A stretch of DNA of 38,561 bases from CAZFZT01 sp964523675 (GCA_964523675.1 CAZFZT010000024.1:1-38561), one strand, 5' to 3'. Positions 25,927-34,397 are shown, counted from the stretch's first letter. A program made the numbers and translations. The notes: a model not told the origin generated them from the sequence alone.

Positions 25927-27049
25927 ATGCACTACGACGCACATCAGCCGATCATCGACGATCTCGAGGCGCGGATCTTGACCATCCGCGACTCTCTTTA
26001 ACTACGACGCGAAAGTTGAAAAACGCGAAGCGCTCCAGCAGCGCATGAACGATGCTGACTTCTGGAACAACCAGGAGAAGGCCCAGCAGACCATTGCTGA
26101 ATACAAACTGCTCAAGGCCCAGACGGAAGGGCTTGGCGATGTCATTGACGAGTTCGACAACGCCAAGGTCGCCTATGAACTCGCCCGCGAGGAGAACGAC
26201 ACTGATCTGCTCAAAGAAGCCGATGAGCAGTTCTTCCAACTTCAGCAGAAGATGGAGCGCGTCGAATTGCAATCGCTGCTCTCGGGCAAGCACGACCATC
26301 GCAACTGCTTCGTGACGATTCAGGCGGGCGACGGCGGCACCGAGGCTGACGACTGGGCGTCCATGCTCGAGCGCATGTATCTCTATTACTGGGAGTACAT
26401 GGGCTGGAAGCCGGAGGAAATCTCGAAGGTGCATGGCACTGAAGTCGGCGTCTCACAGGTGACGTATCACGTCAAAGGGCCGATGGCGTTCGGCTATATG
26501 AACTGCGAACGCGGCACGCATCGACTGGCCCGGGTCTCGCCCTTCAATGCGCAGGGCAAGCGGCAGACTTCGTTTGCGACCGTGGATGTTGTGCCCGAGT
26601 TTGAGGAAACTGACGTCGAGATCGACGAGAACGATCTTGAGATCACGGCCTATGCACGATCAGCCGGGCCGGGCGGGCAGAACGTCAACAAGGTGGCCAG
26701 CGCGATCCGCGTCGTACACAAGCCGACCGGCATCATGGTCGTTTCATCAACGCATAAAGCGCAGCAGCAGAACAAGAAGCAGGCACTGTCCATCCTTCAG
26801 GCGAAGCTCGAACAACTCGAAGAAGAGCGACGCCAGGCGGAACTCGACGCTGCGACCGGCGGCAAGGTCGATCGCGGCTGGGGCACGCAGATTCGCTCAT
26901 ACGTCTTCTACGACAACCGCGTCAAAGATCACCGCACCGGGCATGAAGTCGGTAACCCGCAATCGGTGCTCGATGGCGACCTCGAAGGGTTCATCTACGC
27001 CGAGTTGCAGCGACGGCGAGCGGCACGTGAAAAGACGCCGGCCGTTTAG
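25927..27049 (+). CDS. prfB: Peptide chain release factor 2, with +1 frameshift at an in-frame TAA
   Basis: Read as 24 codons from the ATG at 25927, then a +1 shift at 25996-26002, then the frame to 27049: 373 residues in all, close to the usual 365. RF2 marks: SPF (the stop-codon reading tripeptide, in RVSPFNAQ), and GPGGQNVNK (the GGQ peptide-release motif). The first part (DDLEARILTIRDSL) and the continuation (N-Y-D-A-K-V-E-K-R) join exactly where E. coli RF2 has L/D-Y-D-A-K. RF2 releases peptides at UGA and UAA. The stop here is TAA, not TGA, and no AGGGGG-like stimulator precedes it. An internal ATG at 26045 would drop the conserved junction. The zero frame has no visible ribosome binding site. 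Confidence 0.9.
25996..26002 (+). promoter_or_regulatory. prfB: Programmed +1 frameshift site CTT TAA C in prfB
   Basis: CTT (25996-25998) is followed by TAA (25999-26001) and C. The next bases, CTACGACGC, match the E. coli prfB site, which reads CTT TGA C then TACGACGC. Slippage of the Leu tRNA by one base would continue with AAC, TAC, GAC, GCG, AAA. The stop is TAA rather than TGA, so both RF1 and RF2 could read it. The Shine-Dalgarno-like stimulator is missing. A base error or mutation is the alternative. Confidence 0.75.
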
Positions 27050-27128
27050 CCGCGATGTGATAGTAGAGCGCGGCTCGCTGCGACTTCCCGAAATGCCCCG
27101 CTTTGCATCGCGGCTGAACAGGACCGAT

Positions 27129-28025
27129 CTACCTATTGATCACGCGCCGTTGATCGGTGATGTCCACCTCACCACGATGATTGCCATCAATGTGCTGAAA
27201 CGATGCGTCATTGTGATTCAGAAACTGGAGTTTGCGTTTGGTGTCGGCCTCCATCGGCGCTTCGTCGCCAGGCGCTGAACCCCAGAGAATCCACGAGCCG
27301 CGGTCGGTGATGAGCTTGATCGTGCCGGTCCCTGCATTCGAGAGGTGGCCGGTGACATCAATCATGCGCACCTGTGATCGCCACGACTGTTGCTCGACGA
27401 TCTTGAGTACGCGAAGCGCCGCAACGACGTCGGCGCCGGGCCATTCAAGTCCGGGTCGGGCCGGTCTGTCGAACTGTGTTCCAACGATGACGGTGAAGTG
27501 ATCGGCGGTGCCGCGGGAGAACCATTGCGGCAATAGTCGGCCGCGCGAATCGATCAGATGATCGCCCTCATGATTGCGCACAAGCGCGACAGGGTCGGCA
27601 AACTCAGTATCAATTTCGATCAGCCCCGCGTGGACCCGGCGAACTTGGTGAACTTCCTGAAACCAACCGGTTGTCAACATCGCATGGCGTATAGCCGGAA
27701 GATCCCGCATTTCTGAACCCGGCCGCTGAAGTGGATCATCGTTCAGCGACATGCGGGCTTTATGCACCAGTTCCGCCTCCAAGTCGGCGCGGAACCATGC
27801 GGGGGCGTTGGCAAAGCGAATCTCAACGTCATCTGGGTGAACCTGCGCCTGCGCAAGCGCTTGCTTTTCAAGATAAGGAACGCCGTAGATCGCAGCTGCG
27901 ACGAGCGCACCGCCGCCGACGAGCCAACAGGCAGCGATTGCAGCGCGGCGCACATTGCCCCAGTTGATGTTACGAAGCCACTCGAAGCGAGGGCCGGTGC
28001 GGGCTTTCTTCTTTCGTCGTGACAT
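27129..28025 (-). CDS. ftsQ: FtsQ/DivIB-like cell-division protein
   Basis: This is a 298-residue protein: basic N-terminus (SRRKKKAR), one membrane segment at about residues 28-52, then an extracytoplasmic part with a POTRA-like start (VEIRFANAP...), a VRRVHAGLIEIDTEFADPVALV segment and LIDSRGRLLP. This layout and the position behind murB and ddl (the usual dcw order) identify it as FtsQ/DivIB-like; the sequence alone is weaker. FtsQ links early and late division proteins in other bacteria. No ftsA or ftsZ follows; the next gene is the convergent prfB. The ATG at 28025 is preceded by seven C and then a heptamer repeat, so it has no ribosome binding site. Confidence 0.75.
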   Translation of the reverse strand: MSRRKKKARTGPRFEWLRNINWGNVRRAAIAACWLVGGGALVAAAIYGVPYLEKQALAQAQVHPDDVEIRFANAPAWFRADLEAELVHKARMSLNDDPLQRPGSEMRDLPAIRHAMLTTGWFQEVHQVRRVHAGLIEIDTEFADPVALVRNHEGDHLIDSRGRLLPQWFSRGTADHFTVIVGTQFDRPARPGLEWPGADVVAALRVLKIVEQQSWRSQVRMIDVTGHLSNAGTGTIKLITDRGSWILWGSAPGDEAPMEADTKRKLQFLNHNDASFQHIDGNHRGEVDITDQRRVINR

Positions 28026-28032
28026 GGGGGGG

Positions 28033-28074
28033 TAGGAGTTAGGTGTTAGGAGTTAGGTGTTAGGTGTTAGGAGG
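28033..28074. repeat. Heptamer tandem repeat, six units of TAGGWGK
   Basis: Six 7-base units in a row: TAGGAGT, TAGGTGT, TAGGAGT, TAGGTGT, TAGGTGT, TAGGAGG. They fill the space between the ddl stop (TAA at 28069-28067 on the minus strand, inside the last units) and the start of the ftsQ-like gene. On the minus strand they read CCTAACACC-type, so no ribosome binding site for ftsQ remains. Similar TTAGGTGTTAGGAG tracts occur as dispersed repeats in other genomes, from memory. Confidence 0.8.
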
Positions 28075-29014
28075 TGATTTCGGCCGCTTGCGGCTTAGCG
28101 CGGTCGCGCGTGAGCGCCGCATCCACAAGTTCCGCACACAGTGTGGGCATGTCGACCCCCGTCGCCCGTGCAGCCATTGGAACGAGCGAATGCGTCGTGA
28201 AGCCCGGCATGGTGTTGATCTCGAGGAACCATGGCCCGTGTTCATTCACGATGTAGTCCACGCGCGCGACATCCCGGCAGCCGAGCGTTTCAAACGCCAG
28301 CAGCGCAGTGCGGCGCATCGCGTTTGCCACGGCGGCGGGAAGCGGCGGATCGATGATGTATTTTGTATCCTCGCGCGTGTATTTCGCTTCGTAGTCGTAG
28401 AACGTCACCGCAGGAATGATCTCGATCAGCGGCAGCACCTTGCAGTTGACGATGCCTGCCGTGATTTCCCGGCCGCGCACGTACTGCTCGACCATCAGGC
28501 GCGGCCGCTGCGGATGCAGTTCACAGCGAGCCGCAGCGATCGCATCGCGTGTCTTGCAGATACGCAGATCGACACTCGAGCCGTCATCCACCGGCTTGAG
28601 AACAACCGGCGGCTCGAGCCGGCACTCATCATCCGGGCCGATCTCGAATGACCTGGGCGATTGCATTTCACCCGCCGCTTTGAGCAGCGACTTCGTAAAC
28701 AGTTTGTCCATTGCTCGCGCCGCTGCCTCCGCCCCGGAGCCGACGTAGGGCAGCCGAAGTTCATCGAGCAGTTGTTGGAGCGGGCCGCCTTCGCCCCAAT
28801 GCCCGTGCAATACCGGGAAGACAACATCGCATTGCGATTCGGCTGCGATAACGGCAAGTTCATCAAGGGACGGCTGGTCGATCACGCGATCCACTACGCG
28901 GAATCGAGCGGACTTGCGCAGCGCAGCAGCCACCTCCCGGCCGGACATGATGCTCACCTCACGCTCCGCATCCGGGCCGCCCATGAGGACGAGTATTGTT
29001 GCAGTGTTCTGCAC
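28067..29014 (-). CDS. ddl: D-alanine--D-alanine ligase
   Basis: This is a 315-residue protein with a GTG start at 29014, preceded by ATGGAGA six bases upstream. ATP-grasp signatures: VLMGGPDAEREVSIMSG at the start, VFPVLHGHWGEGGPLQ, an LPYVGSG, VVLKPVDDGSSVDL, and a late VDYIVNEHGPWFLEINTMPGFTTHSLVP. Ddl joins two D-alanines for peptidoglycan. Gene order murB-ddl-ftsQ on the minus strand is the cell-wall (dcw) cluster order, so these form one operon; the murB stop to the ddl start is 62 bases. Its presence shows a peptidoglycan pathway in this organism. Confidence 0.95.
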   Translation of the reverse strand: MQNTATILVLMGGPDAEREVSIMSGREVAAALRKSARFRVVDRVIDQPSLDELAVIAAESQCDVVFPVLHGHWGEGGPLQQLLDELRLPYVGSGAEAAARAMDKLFTKSLLKAAGEMQSPRSFEIGPDDECRLEPPVVLKPVDDGSSVDLRICKTRDAIAAARCELHPQRPRLMVEQYVRGREITAGIVNCKVLPLIEIIPAVTFYDYEAKYTREDTKYIIDPPLPAAVANAMRRTALLAFETLGCRDVARVDYIVNEHGPWFLEINTMPGFTTHSLVPMAARATGVDMPTLCAELVDAALTRDRAKPQAAEITS

Positions 29015-29076
29015 AGTGTCTCCATTTCATCCGGGGATGCGTAGCGTCTCGGCGGCTCTGTCTGCGCGGCGTTGGA

Positions 29077-30042
29077 TCATTCACTCTCGCTGCGCTTCCA
29101 GATCACCACCTCTTCTTCCAGTTCGATTCCGCTGTGAGCGAGCACGCGCTCCTTCACCTGCTGGAGAAGCCGCAGGACATCATCGGCTTTGGCGCCCGGC
29201 TGGGTCACAATAAAGTTGGCGTGGTGCGGGCTCACCGATGCGCCGCCCACTGTCATCCTTTTCAGACCTGCTTCGTCGATCAGTTTCCCCGCAGGCACGC
29301 GCTGCTCCGACACTGGGTCGATCGGGTTCTTGAAGGTGCAGCCGGCTGAGTGATCTGCGAGCGGCTGGGTCGACTTCTTATAGGCAAAGATCTCCTTGAT
29401 GCGCTGTCTCACCTCGACCGGGTCGCCCGGCGTAACGTTGAACACGACCGAAAGAACGATTGGATCGGGAATGTTCGTCTTGCGATACCCGAAGTGAAGT
29501 TCAGCTCGCGGATAGGTGACGATTTCACCATCGCGCGTCAGGCACGTGACGGCTTCAACGGCATCGCCGATGCAGCCATATGCTCCGCCGGCGTTCATGC
29601 GGATCGCGCCGCCGACGCTTGCCGGGATGCCTGCCATTTGTGAAAGTCCATCAAGCCCCCTGCGAGCGGCGTCCATGAGCGTCTTCGCCATGTCCGCGCC
29701 CGCGCCGACTTTCATCGAGTTCAGCTCACCTCGCGCGTTGTATTTGATTTCGCGAAAGCATGGCTGGCTCAGTTCAATCACGACACCATCAACCCCTTCA
29801 TCCGCTACCAGAAGATTCGCACCCGAACCGAGGACGCGCAGCGGGGTTCCCGACCGCCGGCACCGACGGACGAGCGTGGCGAGGTCATCGATGCGGCGCG
29901 GCCGGATGAGCAGGTCAGCCCGCCCTCCGATGCCATACCACGTCATGGCGGGCCCGACGGGAGCATCCGGGATGGCCTCAACATTGAGGTCGCCGAAGAG
30001 ACTGGACCGGCTTTGGAGCACTGCAGCCATGATAGGAATCAT
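29077..30042 (-). CDS. murB: UDP-N-acetylenolpyruvoylglucosamine reductase MurB
   Basis: 321 residues from the ATG at 30042 (MIPIMAAV); the ATG at 30030 is an alternative, and the frame stays open to 30252. FAD-binding features: YGIGGRADLLIRP, VLGSGANLLV, and MAGIPASVGGAIRMNAGGAYG. The substrate part has FGYRKTNIP and SAGCTFKNP, where the residue serving as proton donor is Cys in place of the more usual Ser (a known variant as far as I recall). The end has GKLIDEAGLK, HANFIV and the E-E-E-V-V-I-W tail. MurB reduces the enolpyruvyl group to form UDP-MurNAc. It heads the operon with ddl and ftsQ and is divergent from acpP. Confidence 0.95.
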   Translation of the reverse strand: MIPIMAAVLQSRSSLFGDLNVEAIPDAPVGPAMTWYGIGGRADLLIRPRRIDDLATLVRRCRRSGTPLRVLGSGANLLVADEGVDGVVIELSQPCFREIKYNARGELNSMKVGAGADMAKTLMDAARRGLDGLSQMAGIPASVGGAIRMNAGGAYGCIGDAVEAVTCLTRDGEIVTYPRAELHFGYRKTNIPDPIVLSVVFNVTPGDPVEVRQRIKEIFAYKKSTQPLADHSAGCTFKNPIDPVSEQRVPAGKLIDEAGLKRMTVGGASVSPHHANFIVTQPGAKADDVLRLLQQVKERVLAHSGIELEEEVVIWKRSESE

Positions 30043-30304
30043 CGGCCACACTGCCCGGCGGCAAACACTCACAGGCGATCGCTGAACGGGCGGCGAGACC
30101 GGCCGGCTACTGACCCCACGAAAGCGGGGGCCACCTGTTGCAACACCGGCTGGAATGGATATAGTGAGCCGCTGGGCCGTCCCCAACCGCCGCGAGGATG
30201 CGGCGGCTCGCTGCATATGCGGCGGTTTGCTGCATCGCGGCTTGCCGGCCACAGCGGCGGGGGTGGTGCGGACAGACCGATTGAACTACTCAGGAGACAT
30301 TACC

Positions 30305-30550
30305 GTGACGGAAGCCGAGATTGAAGCCAAGGTGATTGAGATCGTTGCCGAGCAGATGGGCGTTGATAAAGGTGAGATCACCCGCGAGACCTCCTTCGCC
30401 AATGACCTGAACGCCGACTCCCTCGACACCGTCGAATTGGTCATGGAGCTCGAAGACGAGTTCGAGACCTCGATCCCCGACGAGGAGGCCGAGAAGATCC
30501 AGACGGTCGGCCAAGCCATCGAGTACGTCGTCAGCCGATCCAAGCAGTGA
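30305..30550 (+). CDS. acpP: Acyl carrier protein
   Basis: This is an 81-residue acidic protein with a GTG start at 30305 and AGGAGA at 30292-30297. The frame is open upstream to 30155, but that translation is not ACP-like. The phosphopantetheine site is D-S-L with Ser39 (DLNADSLDTVELVMELE), and the rest follows the ACP helix pattern (FETSIPDEEAEKIQTVGQAIEYV). It carries acyl chains in fatty acid synthesis and lies 122 bases upstream of fabF, its usual partner. Confidence 0.97.
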   Translation: MTEAEIEAKVIEIVAEQMGVDKGEITRETSFANDLNADSLDTVELVMELEDEFETSIPDEEAEKIQTVGQAIEYVVSRSKQ

Positions 30551-30672
30551 GAGCCGTGTCGAAGAGTGCGTCCCGAGGCCCGATTCATTCGGTGACCCGT
30601 CGTCGGTTCTGCTCTTCACATCCAGCGTTCGGCACCCCGGTACCCGGTATAAATCCATAGCAGCACCAACGA

Positions 30673-32091
30673 ATGAAGCGACGAGTCGTGGTCACCGGTC
30701 TTGGAGCCGTAACCAACATCGGCAACGATGTGCCGACGCTTTGGCGTGGTCTGACAGAGGGCCGATCCGGCATCAGTCGCATCACCTGCTTTGAGCAGGA
30801 TGAGGCCGAGTGGTCGGTACAGATTGCCGGTGAAGTGCGCGACTGGGACGGCGGGAAGTCCTTCATGGACCACCGCGAGCTCAAGCGTATGGACCGTTTC
30901 TGCACGCTCGGTCTGGCCGCGGCGGAAGAAGCTGCGCGGTCGTGTGGCATCGACTTTCAACAGGGCGATCCGTATCGACGCGGCGTCGCTATCGGATCTG
31001 GCATCGGCGGCATCCTCACGATCGAAGAGGGACACGCCAAATTGCTTAAGACCGGGCCGCGCAAAATCAGTCCCTTCACCGTGCCTCGACTCATGGTCAA
31101 TGCCTGCGCGGGGAATGTTTCGATTCGGCATAATCTGCGCGGTGTCAATACGTCAACGGCGACAGCATGCGCGACCGGGGCACATGCGATCGGCCATGCG
31201 ATCGAGTTTATCCAGAATGGCGATGCGGAGGTGATGCTTGCCGGCGGCTCGGAAGCTGCCATCTCGCCGCTGTGCATCGGCTCGTTCGCAGCCATGAAAG
31301 CCCTTTCCACTCGAAACGACGATCCCACCAGGGCCTCGCGGCCGTTTGATCGAGATCGTGATGGCTTCGTGCTTTCGGAAGGCGCAGCGGTGATCGTTCT
31401 TGAGGAATTGGAACACGCGAAGAAGCGCGGAGCGACCATCTACGCCGAGGCGGCCGGCTTTGGCGCCTCTGGTGACGCCGGCCATATTGCTGCGCCCGAC
31501 CCCGAAGGCGCTGGTGCAAAGAAGGCCATGGAGTTCGCGCTGCGCAAGGCGGGGCTGAATGTCNNNNNNNNNNGGTATTTCATCGACCGGAGCGCGTACC
31601 TGGTGAATGTGCGTTTTTCGCTGCACGAGGCGATGGCGGTGCACCTGGCGGCGCGGCTGCTGTCGACGCGGCTCGACCGGCAGAATCCGCACGCTGCGGC
31701 GGCGCTGCGCAAGGCGGGGCTGAATGTCGATCAGGTCGATCACATCAACACGCACGGCACGTCAACTCCACTGGGCGATGCGGCCGAGGTCAACGCCATC
31801 AAGGGGCTCTTTGGCGAACGATCCAAAAAAATCGCCGTGGTTTCGACCAAGTCGATGACCGGACACGCCCTGGGCGCAGCGGGAGGTCTGGAATCGATCG
31901 CCACAGTGCTTGCGGTGTATCACGACATCGCTCCGCCCACAATCAATCTCGACAACCCTGATGAGGGCTTTGATCTGGATTTCGTTCCGCACACCGCTCA
32001 GGAGCGACCGATTCGCTGCGCGCTCAACAACTCATTCGGCTTCGGCGGACACAACGTGAGCGTTGCGTTCGTGAAGTATCGGGGCGATTGA
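30673..32091 (+). CDS. fabF: 3-oxoacyl-ACP synthase II, interrupted by a gap and foreign insert
   Basis: The open frame gives 472 residues including Xs, but residues 298-352 do not belong. Without 31564-31728 the gene reads 417 residues, the normal FabF length, in frame. Active site: Cys166 (TATACATG), His in NTHGTSTPLGD, and His in GHALGAAGG. FabF elongates acyl-ACP with malonyl-ACP. The insert is ten N, then a segment reading FIDRSAYLVNVRFSLHEAMAVHLAARLL (in pieces), typical of WYL-domain regulators, not of ketosynthases. It is flanked by the same 27 bases (31537-31563 and 31702-31728). An assembly or gap-filling error is the simplest reading. The start at 30673 has no clear ribosome binding site. 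Confidence 0.93.
   Translation: MKRRVVVTGLGAVTNIGNDVPTLWRGLTEGRSGISRITCFEQDEAEWSVQIAGEVRDWDGGKSFMDHRELKRMDRFCTLGLAAAEEAARSCGIDFQQGDPYRRGVAIGSGIGGILTIEEGHAKLLKTGPRKISPFTVPRLMVNACAGNVSIRHNLRGVNTSTATACATGAHAIGHAIEFIQNGDAEVMLAGGSEAAISPLCIGSFAAMKALSTRNDDPTRASRPFDRDRDGFVLSEGAAVIVLEELEHAKKRGATIYAEAAGFGASGDAGHIAAPDPEGAGAKKAMEFALRKAGLNVXXXXYFIDRSAYLVNVRFSLHEAMAVHLAARLLSTRLDRQNPHAAAALRKAGLNVDQVDHINTHGTSTPLGDAAEVNAIKGLFGERSKKIAVVSTKSMTGHALGAAGGLESIATVLAVYHDIAPPTINLDNPDEGFDLDFVPHTAQERPIRCALNNSFGFGGHNVSVAFVKYRGD
31564..31728 (+). other. Scaffold gap plus misjoined WYL-type fragment inside fabF
   Basis: Ten N (31564-31573) are followed by about 128 bases that translate, in the fabF frame, as part of a WYL-domain regulator (SLHEAMAVHLAARLLSTR and NPHAAAALRK). 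A second copy of the 27 bases that precede the gap comes next. Removing the 165 bases restores a normal fabF. The shared ALRKAGLNV-coding end could have caused the misjoin. Confidence 0.85.
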
Positions 32092-32116
32092 CTTCCTTGT
32101 GGATGATTCCAGATCA

Positions 32117-32434
32117 CTAGCCGCGCGGCGGAAGCCCGCGGTTCGATCGCGAGGCGACGAAGCAAGCAACCCCGGCCCTCCGGCGCGCCACAATCCCAAG
32201 ATAGTCCCGCACCCGGCTCTCGATATCGCGGCCATAGTGAATGCGAATGAACAGCAGATCCTGTTCGCGCTGACTAAGTTCAGGATGTGCGCGAGCGAAG
32301 GCGGCCTTACTCATGTCATACACCGATTCCGTCAGGGCACAGGCGATGGCCAACCGTCGTGATGGCGGCAGTGCGCGGTTGAGTTCGATCAACTTGCGCT
32401 CCATCTTCGGATGAGTATCGCTGTGCCCGTGCAT
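32117..32434 (-). CDS. Hypothetical protein, 105 aa
   Basis: The ATG at 32434 lies six bases after the stop of the SGNH hydrolase-like gene, so it is probably read through from it; an internal ATG (MERKLIEL) at about 32411 is an alternative. The core (SRRLAIACALTESVYDMSKAAFARAHPELSQREQDLLFI) is helical and resembles short uncharacterised proteins in which a HPEL-S-x-x-E motif follows two helices. A Gly/Arg tail ends it. I do not recognise a named function. It is convergent with fabF (25 bases between stops). Confidence 0.65.
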   Translation of the reverse strand: MHGHSDTHPKMERKLIELNRALPPSRRLAIACALTESVYDMSKAAFARAHPELSQREQDLLFIRIHYGRDIESRVRDYLGIVARRRAGVACFVASRSNRGLPPRG

Positions 32435-32440
32435 CGTGCT

Positions 32441-33223
32441 TCAATAGAACGACACGCGCGTGCCATCGGTGAGAGTCGCTGCCGGCTGCGGCCTGCCTCG
32501 CTCCATGCCGAGCAGCCACCACCGTTCCGGCGTGGCTTTTCGCAATCGGATCCATCTTGGAATTGATCCTCGGGCGCGAAACCCTTCGCTCTGCGCATCG
32601 GCTTCAACCCAGTGTCGCAGAATGGTTCCCCACGCTCTGGCCCAGTGCGCACGCCGAATGTGGATCGGATCGATGCCGTACCACTCGCCGGGCAGTTCGA
32701 TGAAGGGGATGCTGCGATCTTGCGTGAGGGCAGCCACACGCTCGGTCACCTCCTGCGCCCGGCCGATCGCTTCCGCAAACGTGAAACGATTCTTCGGGAA
32801 CAGCAACGTCCGCGCCATGAGATACTCCATGCTTGACATGCGCTCGACGCGCGCCATCGGCAGGCCCGTGCAGATGATCTTGGCATCGAGTGCGCCAAGT
32901 CGATCGAAACACGTTTCAATCCATTGTGCGATGAGGTCCGGCGGCGGGCCGTACATGACATCATTGCCGATGTCGCCGATGAGCGCGTATGTCGGCATCG
33001 ACCGCGGCTCGCGCAGCGCTGCCCAGATGCGGGAATCGAGCACGCTTGGAAGGCCCCGCAAAAAGAGCGACGTGCGCAGCCCGTACGACCGCCCGTGCCC
33101 GATCGCTGCGTACACATCCAGCGGCGAGCCAAAGAGGTGCTGCGCGGTCTCAACGATCGTCGAAATCGCCTTCGTGACATTGCTCGCGCCGAGCAGAATG
33201 ATCCGCGCATGAACCTGCGGCAT
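32441..33223 (-). CDS. SGNH/GDSL-type hydrolase-like protein
   Basis: 260 residues from the ATG at 33223 (MPQVHARIILLGASN); the frame is open to 33322 with an unlikely Arg/Cys-rich extension. Block I is L-L-G-A-S-N, with Ser in place of the GDS serine. Block III is G-D-I-G-N-D, the oxyanion Asn motif. Block V is D-P-I-H, the catalytic Asp/His pair, near the C-terminus. A GHGRSYG segment follows block I. These match the SGNH hydrolase fold, which cleaves esters of lipids or sugars. The substrate is unknown and no signal peptide is seen, so it is probably cytosolic. The gene upstream on this strand is the radical SAM gene, whose stop (33240) is 16 bases away, so they may form one transcript. 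Confidence 0.75.
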   Translation of the reverse strand: MPQVHARIILLGASNVTKAISTIVETAQHLFGSPLDVYAAIGHGRSYGLRTSLFLRGLPSVLDSRIWAALREPRSMPTYALIGDIGNDVMYGPPPDLIAQWIETCFDRLGALDAKIICTGLPMARVERMSSMEYLMARTLLFPKNRFTFAEAIGRAQEVTERVAALTQDRSIPFIELPGEWYGIDPIHIRRAHWARAWGTILRHWVEADAQSEGFRARGSIPRWIRLRKATPERWWLLGMERGRPQPAATLTDGTRVSFY

Positions 33224-33239
33224 GAGCGGAAGTGTACGT

Positions 33240-34397
33240 CTACATCTCGAACAGCCCCATCTGCCCGTCGAGTGACGGTCGGCGAAACGCTTTGGATGAC
33301 ACTTTGCGGCCGCCTCGATCAAGCCCGTACTTCTTCTTATACATCTTGAACATCTCGCCGATCAACTTGGCGTGTGTTCCTTCGCCTTTCTGACGCTTGC
33401 CGTAGCGCGAGTCGTACAACTCGCCGCCGCGCATCTCGCGGATGAACGATTCCACCTTCACAGCGCGATCGGGGAAGTGGCGGGTGAGCCATTCGAGGAA
33501 AAGCGTCTTGATCTGGTATGGCAGCCGCAGCAGCACCCATCCGGCTGACTGCGCCCCGGCTTCGGCAGCCGCTTCGAGAATGCGCGGCATTTCCGACTCA
33601 TTGATCGCTGGAATGATCGGCGCGACCATGACCGTCACCGGCACACCTGCTTGCGACAACTCGCGCACCGCACGCAGGCGGTTCTCCGGCGTGCTTGCGC
33701 GCGGCTCCATCTTCATCGCCAAATCCTTATCCAGCGTCGTAATGCTCACCGCCACGCTTGCCGCATCGCTTCGCGCCATCTCACTGAGCAGATCAAGATC
33801 GCGCAGCACGAGCGCGTTCTTGGTAATGATGCTCACCGGCTGCTTACATTCGTTCATCACCTCAAGGCAGCCGCGCGTGATACGCAGTTTCGCCTCAATC
33901 GGCTGGTACGGGTCGGTCACGCCGGACATGATGATCGGTTCGCCCTGCCACTTCGGCGAAGCGAGTTCGCGCCTGAGCAGTTGCGGCGCATCCACCTTCG
34001 CCATGATCTTGGTTTCAAAGTCAAGACCGCTGCTCATGCCGAGGTATTCATGGCCGGGCCGGGCATAGCAGTAGATGCAGCCGTGCTCGCAGCCGCGATA
34101 CGGATTAATCGTCCAGTCATAAGGAATGTCGGGACTGTCTGCGACGCGGTTGATGATGGTGCGCGTATTGTCGCGCAGCACATGGGTCTTCACCTGAACG
34201 CCGTCAGGATGCTCGGTGATCTGCTCATCCAGATACTCACCGAGCACGTGCAGGCGCACCGACTCGAAGCGATTTCCGGGATTGAGCGTGGCAGCTCCCC
34301 GGCCGCGCGCCGCCGCACCGTGCGTTGTGCCATCGACGAATTCACGCTCCGCAGGCGGTTCAGTATGCTCATTCGATTCGCTCAAATCACCAAACAT
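33240..34397 (-). CDS. PA0069/Rv2578c-type radical SAM protein
   Basis: 385 residues from the ATG at 34397 (MFGDLSES); a GTG at 34448 would add 17 residues, and no ribosome binding site decides between them. The conserved part starts RGRGAATLNPGNRFE, then NPYRGCEHGCIYCYAR with the CxxxCxxC iron-sulfur site, a MSGVTDPYQPIEAKLRITR segment, and VSIITKNALVLRDLDLL. The family is related to spore photoproduct lyase in its SPL-like domain but lacks a proven reaction. It is conserved widely as a stand-alone gene. The function is unknown; DNA or RNA repair is only a guess from the distant likeness. Confidence 0.88.
   Translation of the reverse strand: MFGDLSESNEHTEPPAEREFVDGTTHGAAARGRGAATLNPGNRFESVRLHVLGEYLDEQITEHPDGVQVKTHVLRDNTRTIINRVADSPDIPYDWTINPYRGCEHGCIYCYARPGHEYLGMSSGLDFETKIMAKVDAPQLLRRELASPKWQGEPIIMSGVTDPYQPIEAKLRITRGCLEVMNECKQPVSIITKNALVLRDLDLLSEMARSDAASVAVSITTLDKDLAMKMEPRASTPENRLRAVRELSQAGVPVTVMVAPIIPAINESEMPRILEAAAEAGAQSAGWVLLRLPYQIKTLFLEWLTRHFPDRAVKVESFIREMRGGELYDSRYGKRQKGEGTHAKLIGEMFKMYKKKYGLDRGGRKVSSKAFRRPSLDGQMGLFEM

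Noticed and set aside
26045..27049. prfB starting at the internal ATG at 26045, without frameshift
   Set aside because: It would drop the conserved N-terminal helix and the N-Y-D-A-K junction, while the upstream frame encodes the expected RF2 start.
28033..28074. CRISPR-like array
   Set aside because: The units are seven bases, contiguous and without spacers. There are no cas genes in the window.
31574..31705. A true FabF-WYL fusion
   Set aside because: The insert interrupts the ketosynthase core, follows a run of N and is bounded by a 27-base duplicate. Misassembly explains all of this.
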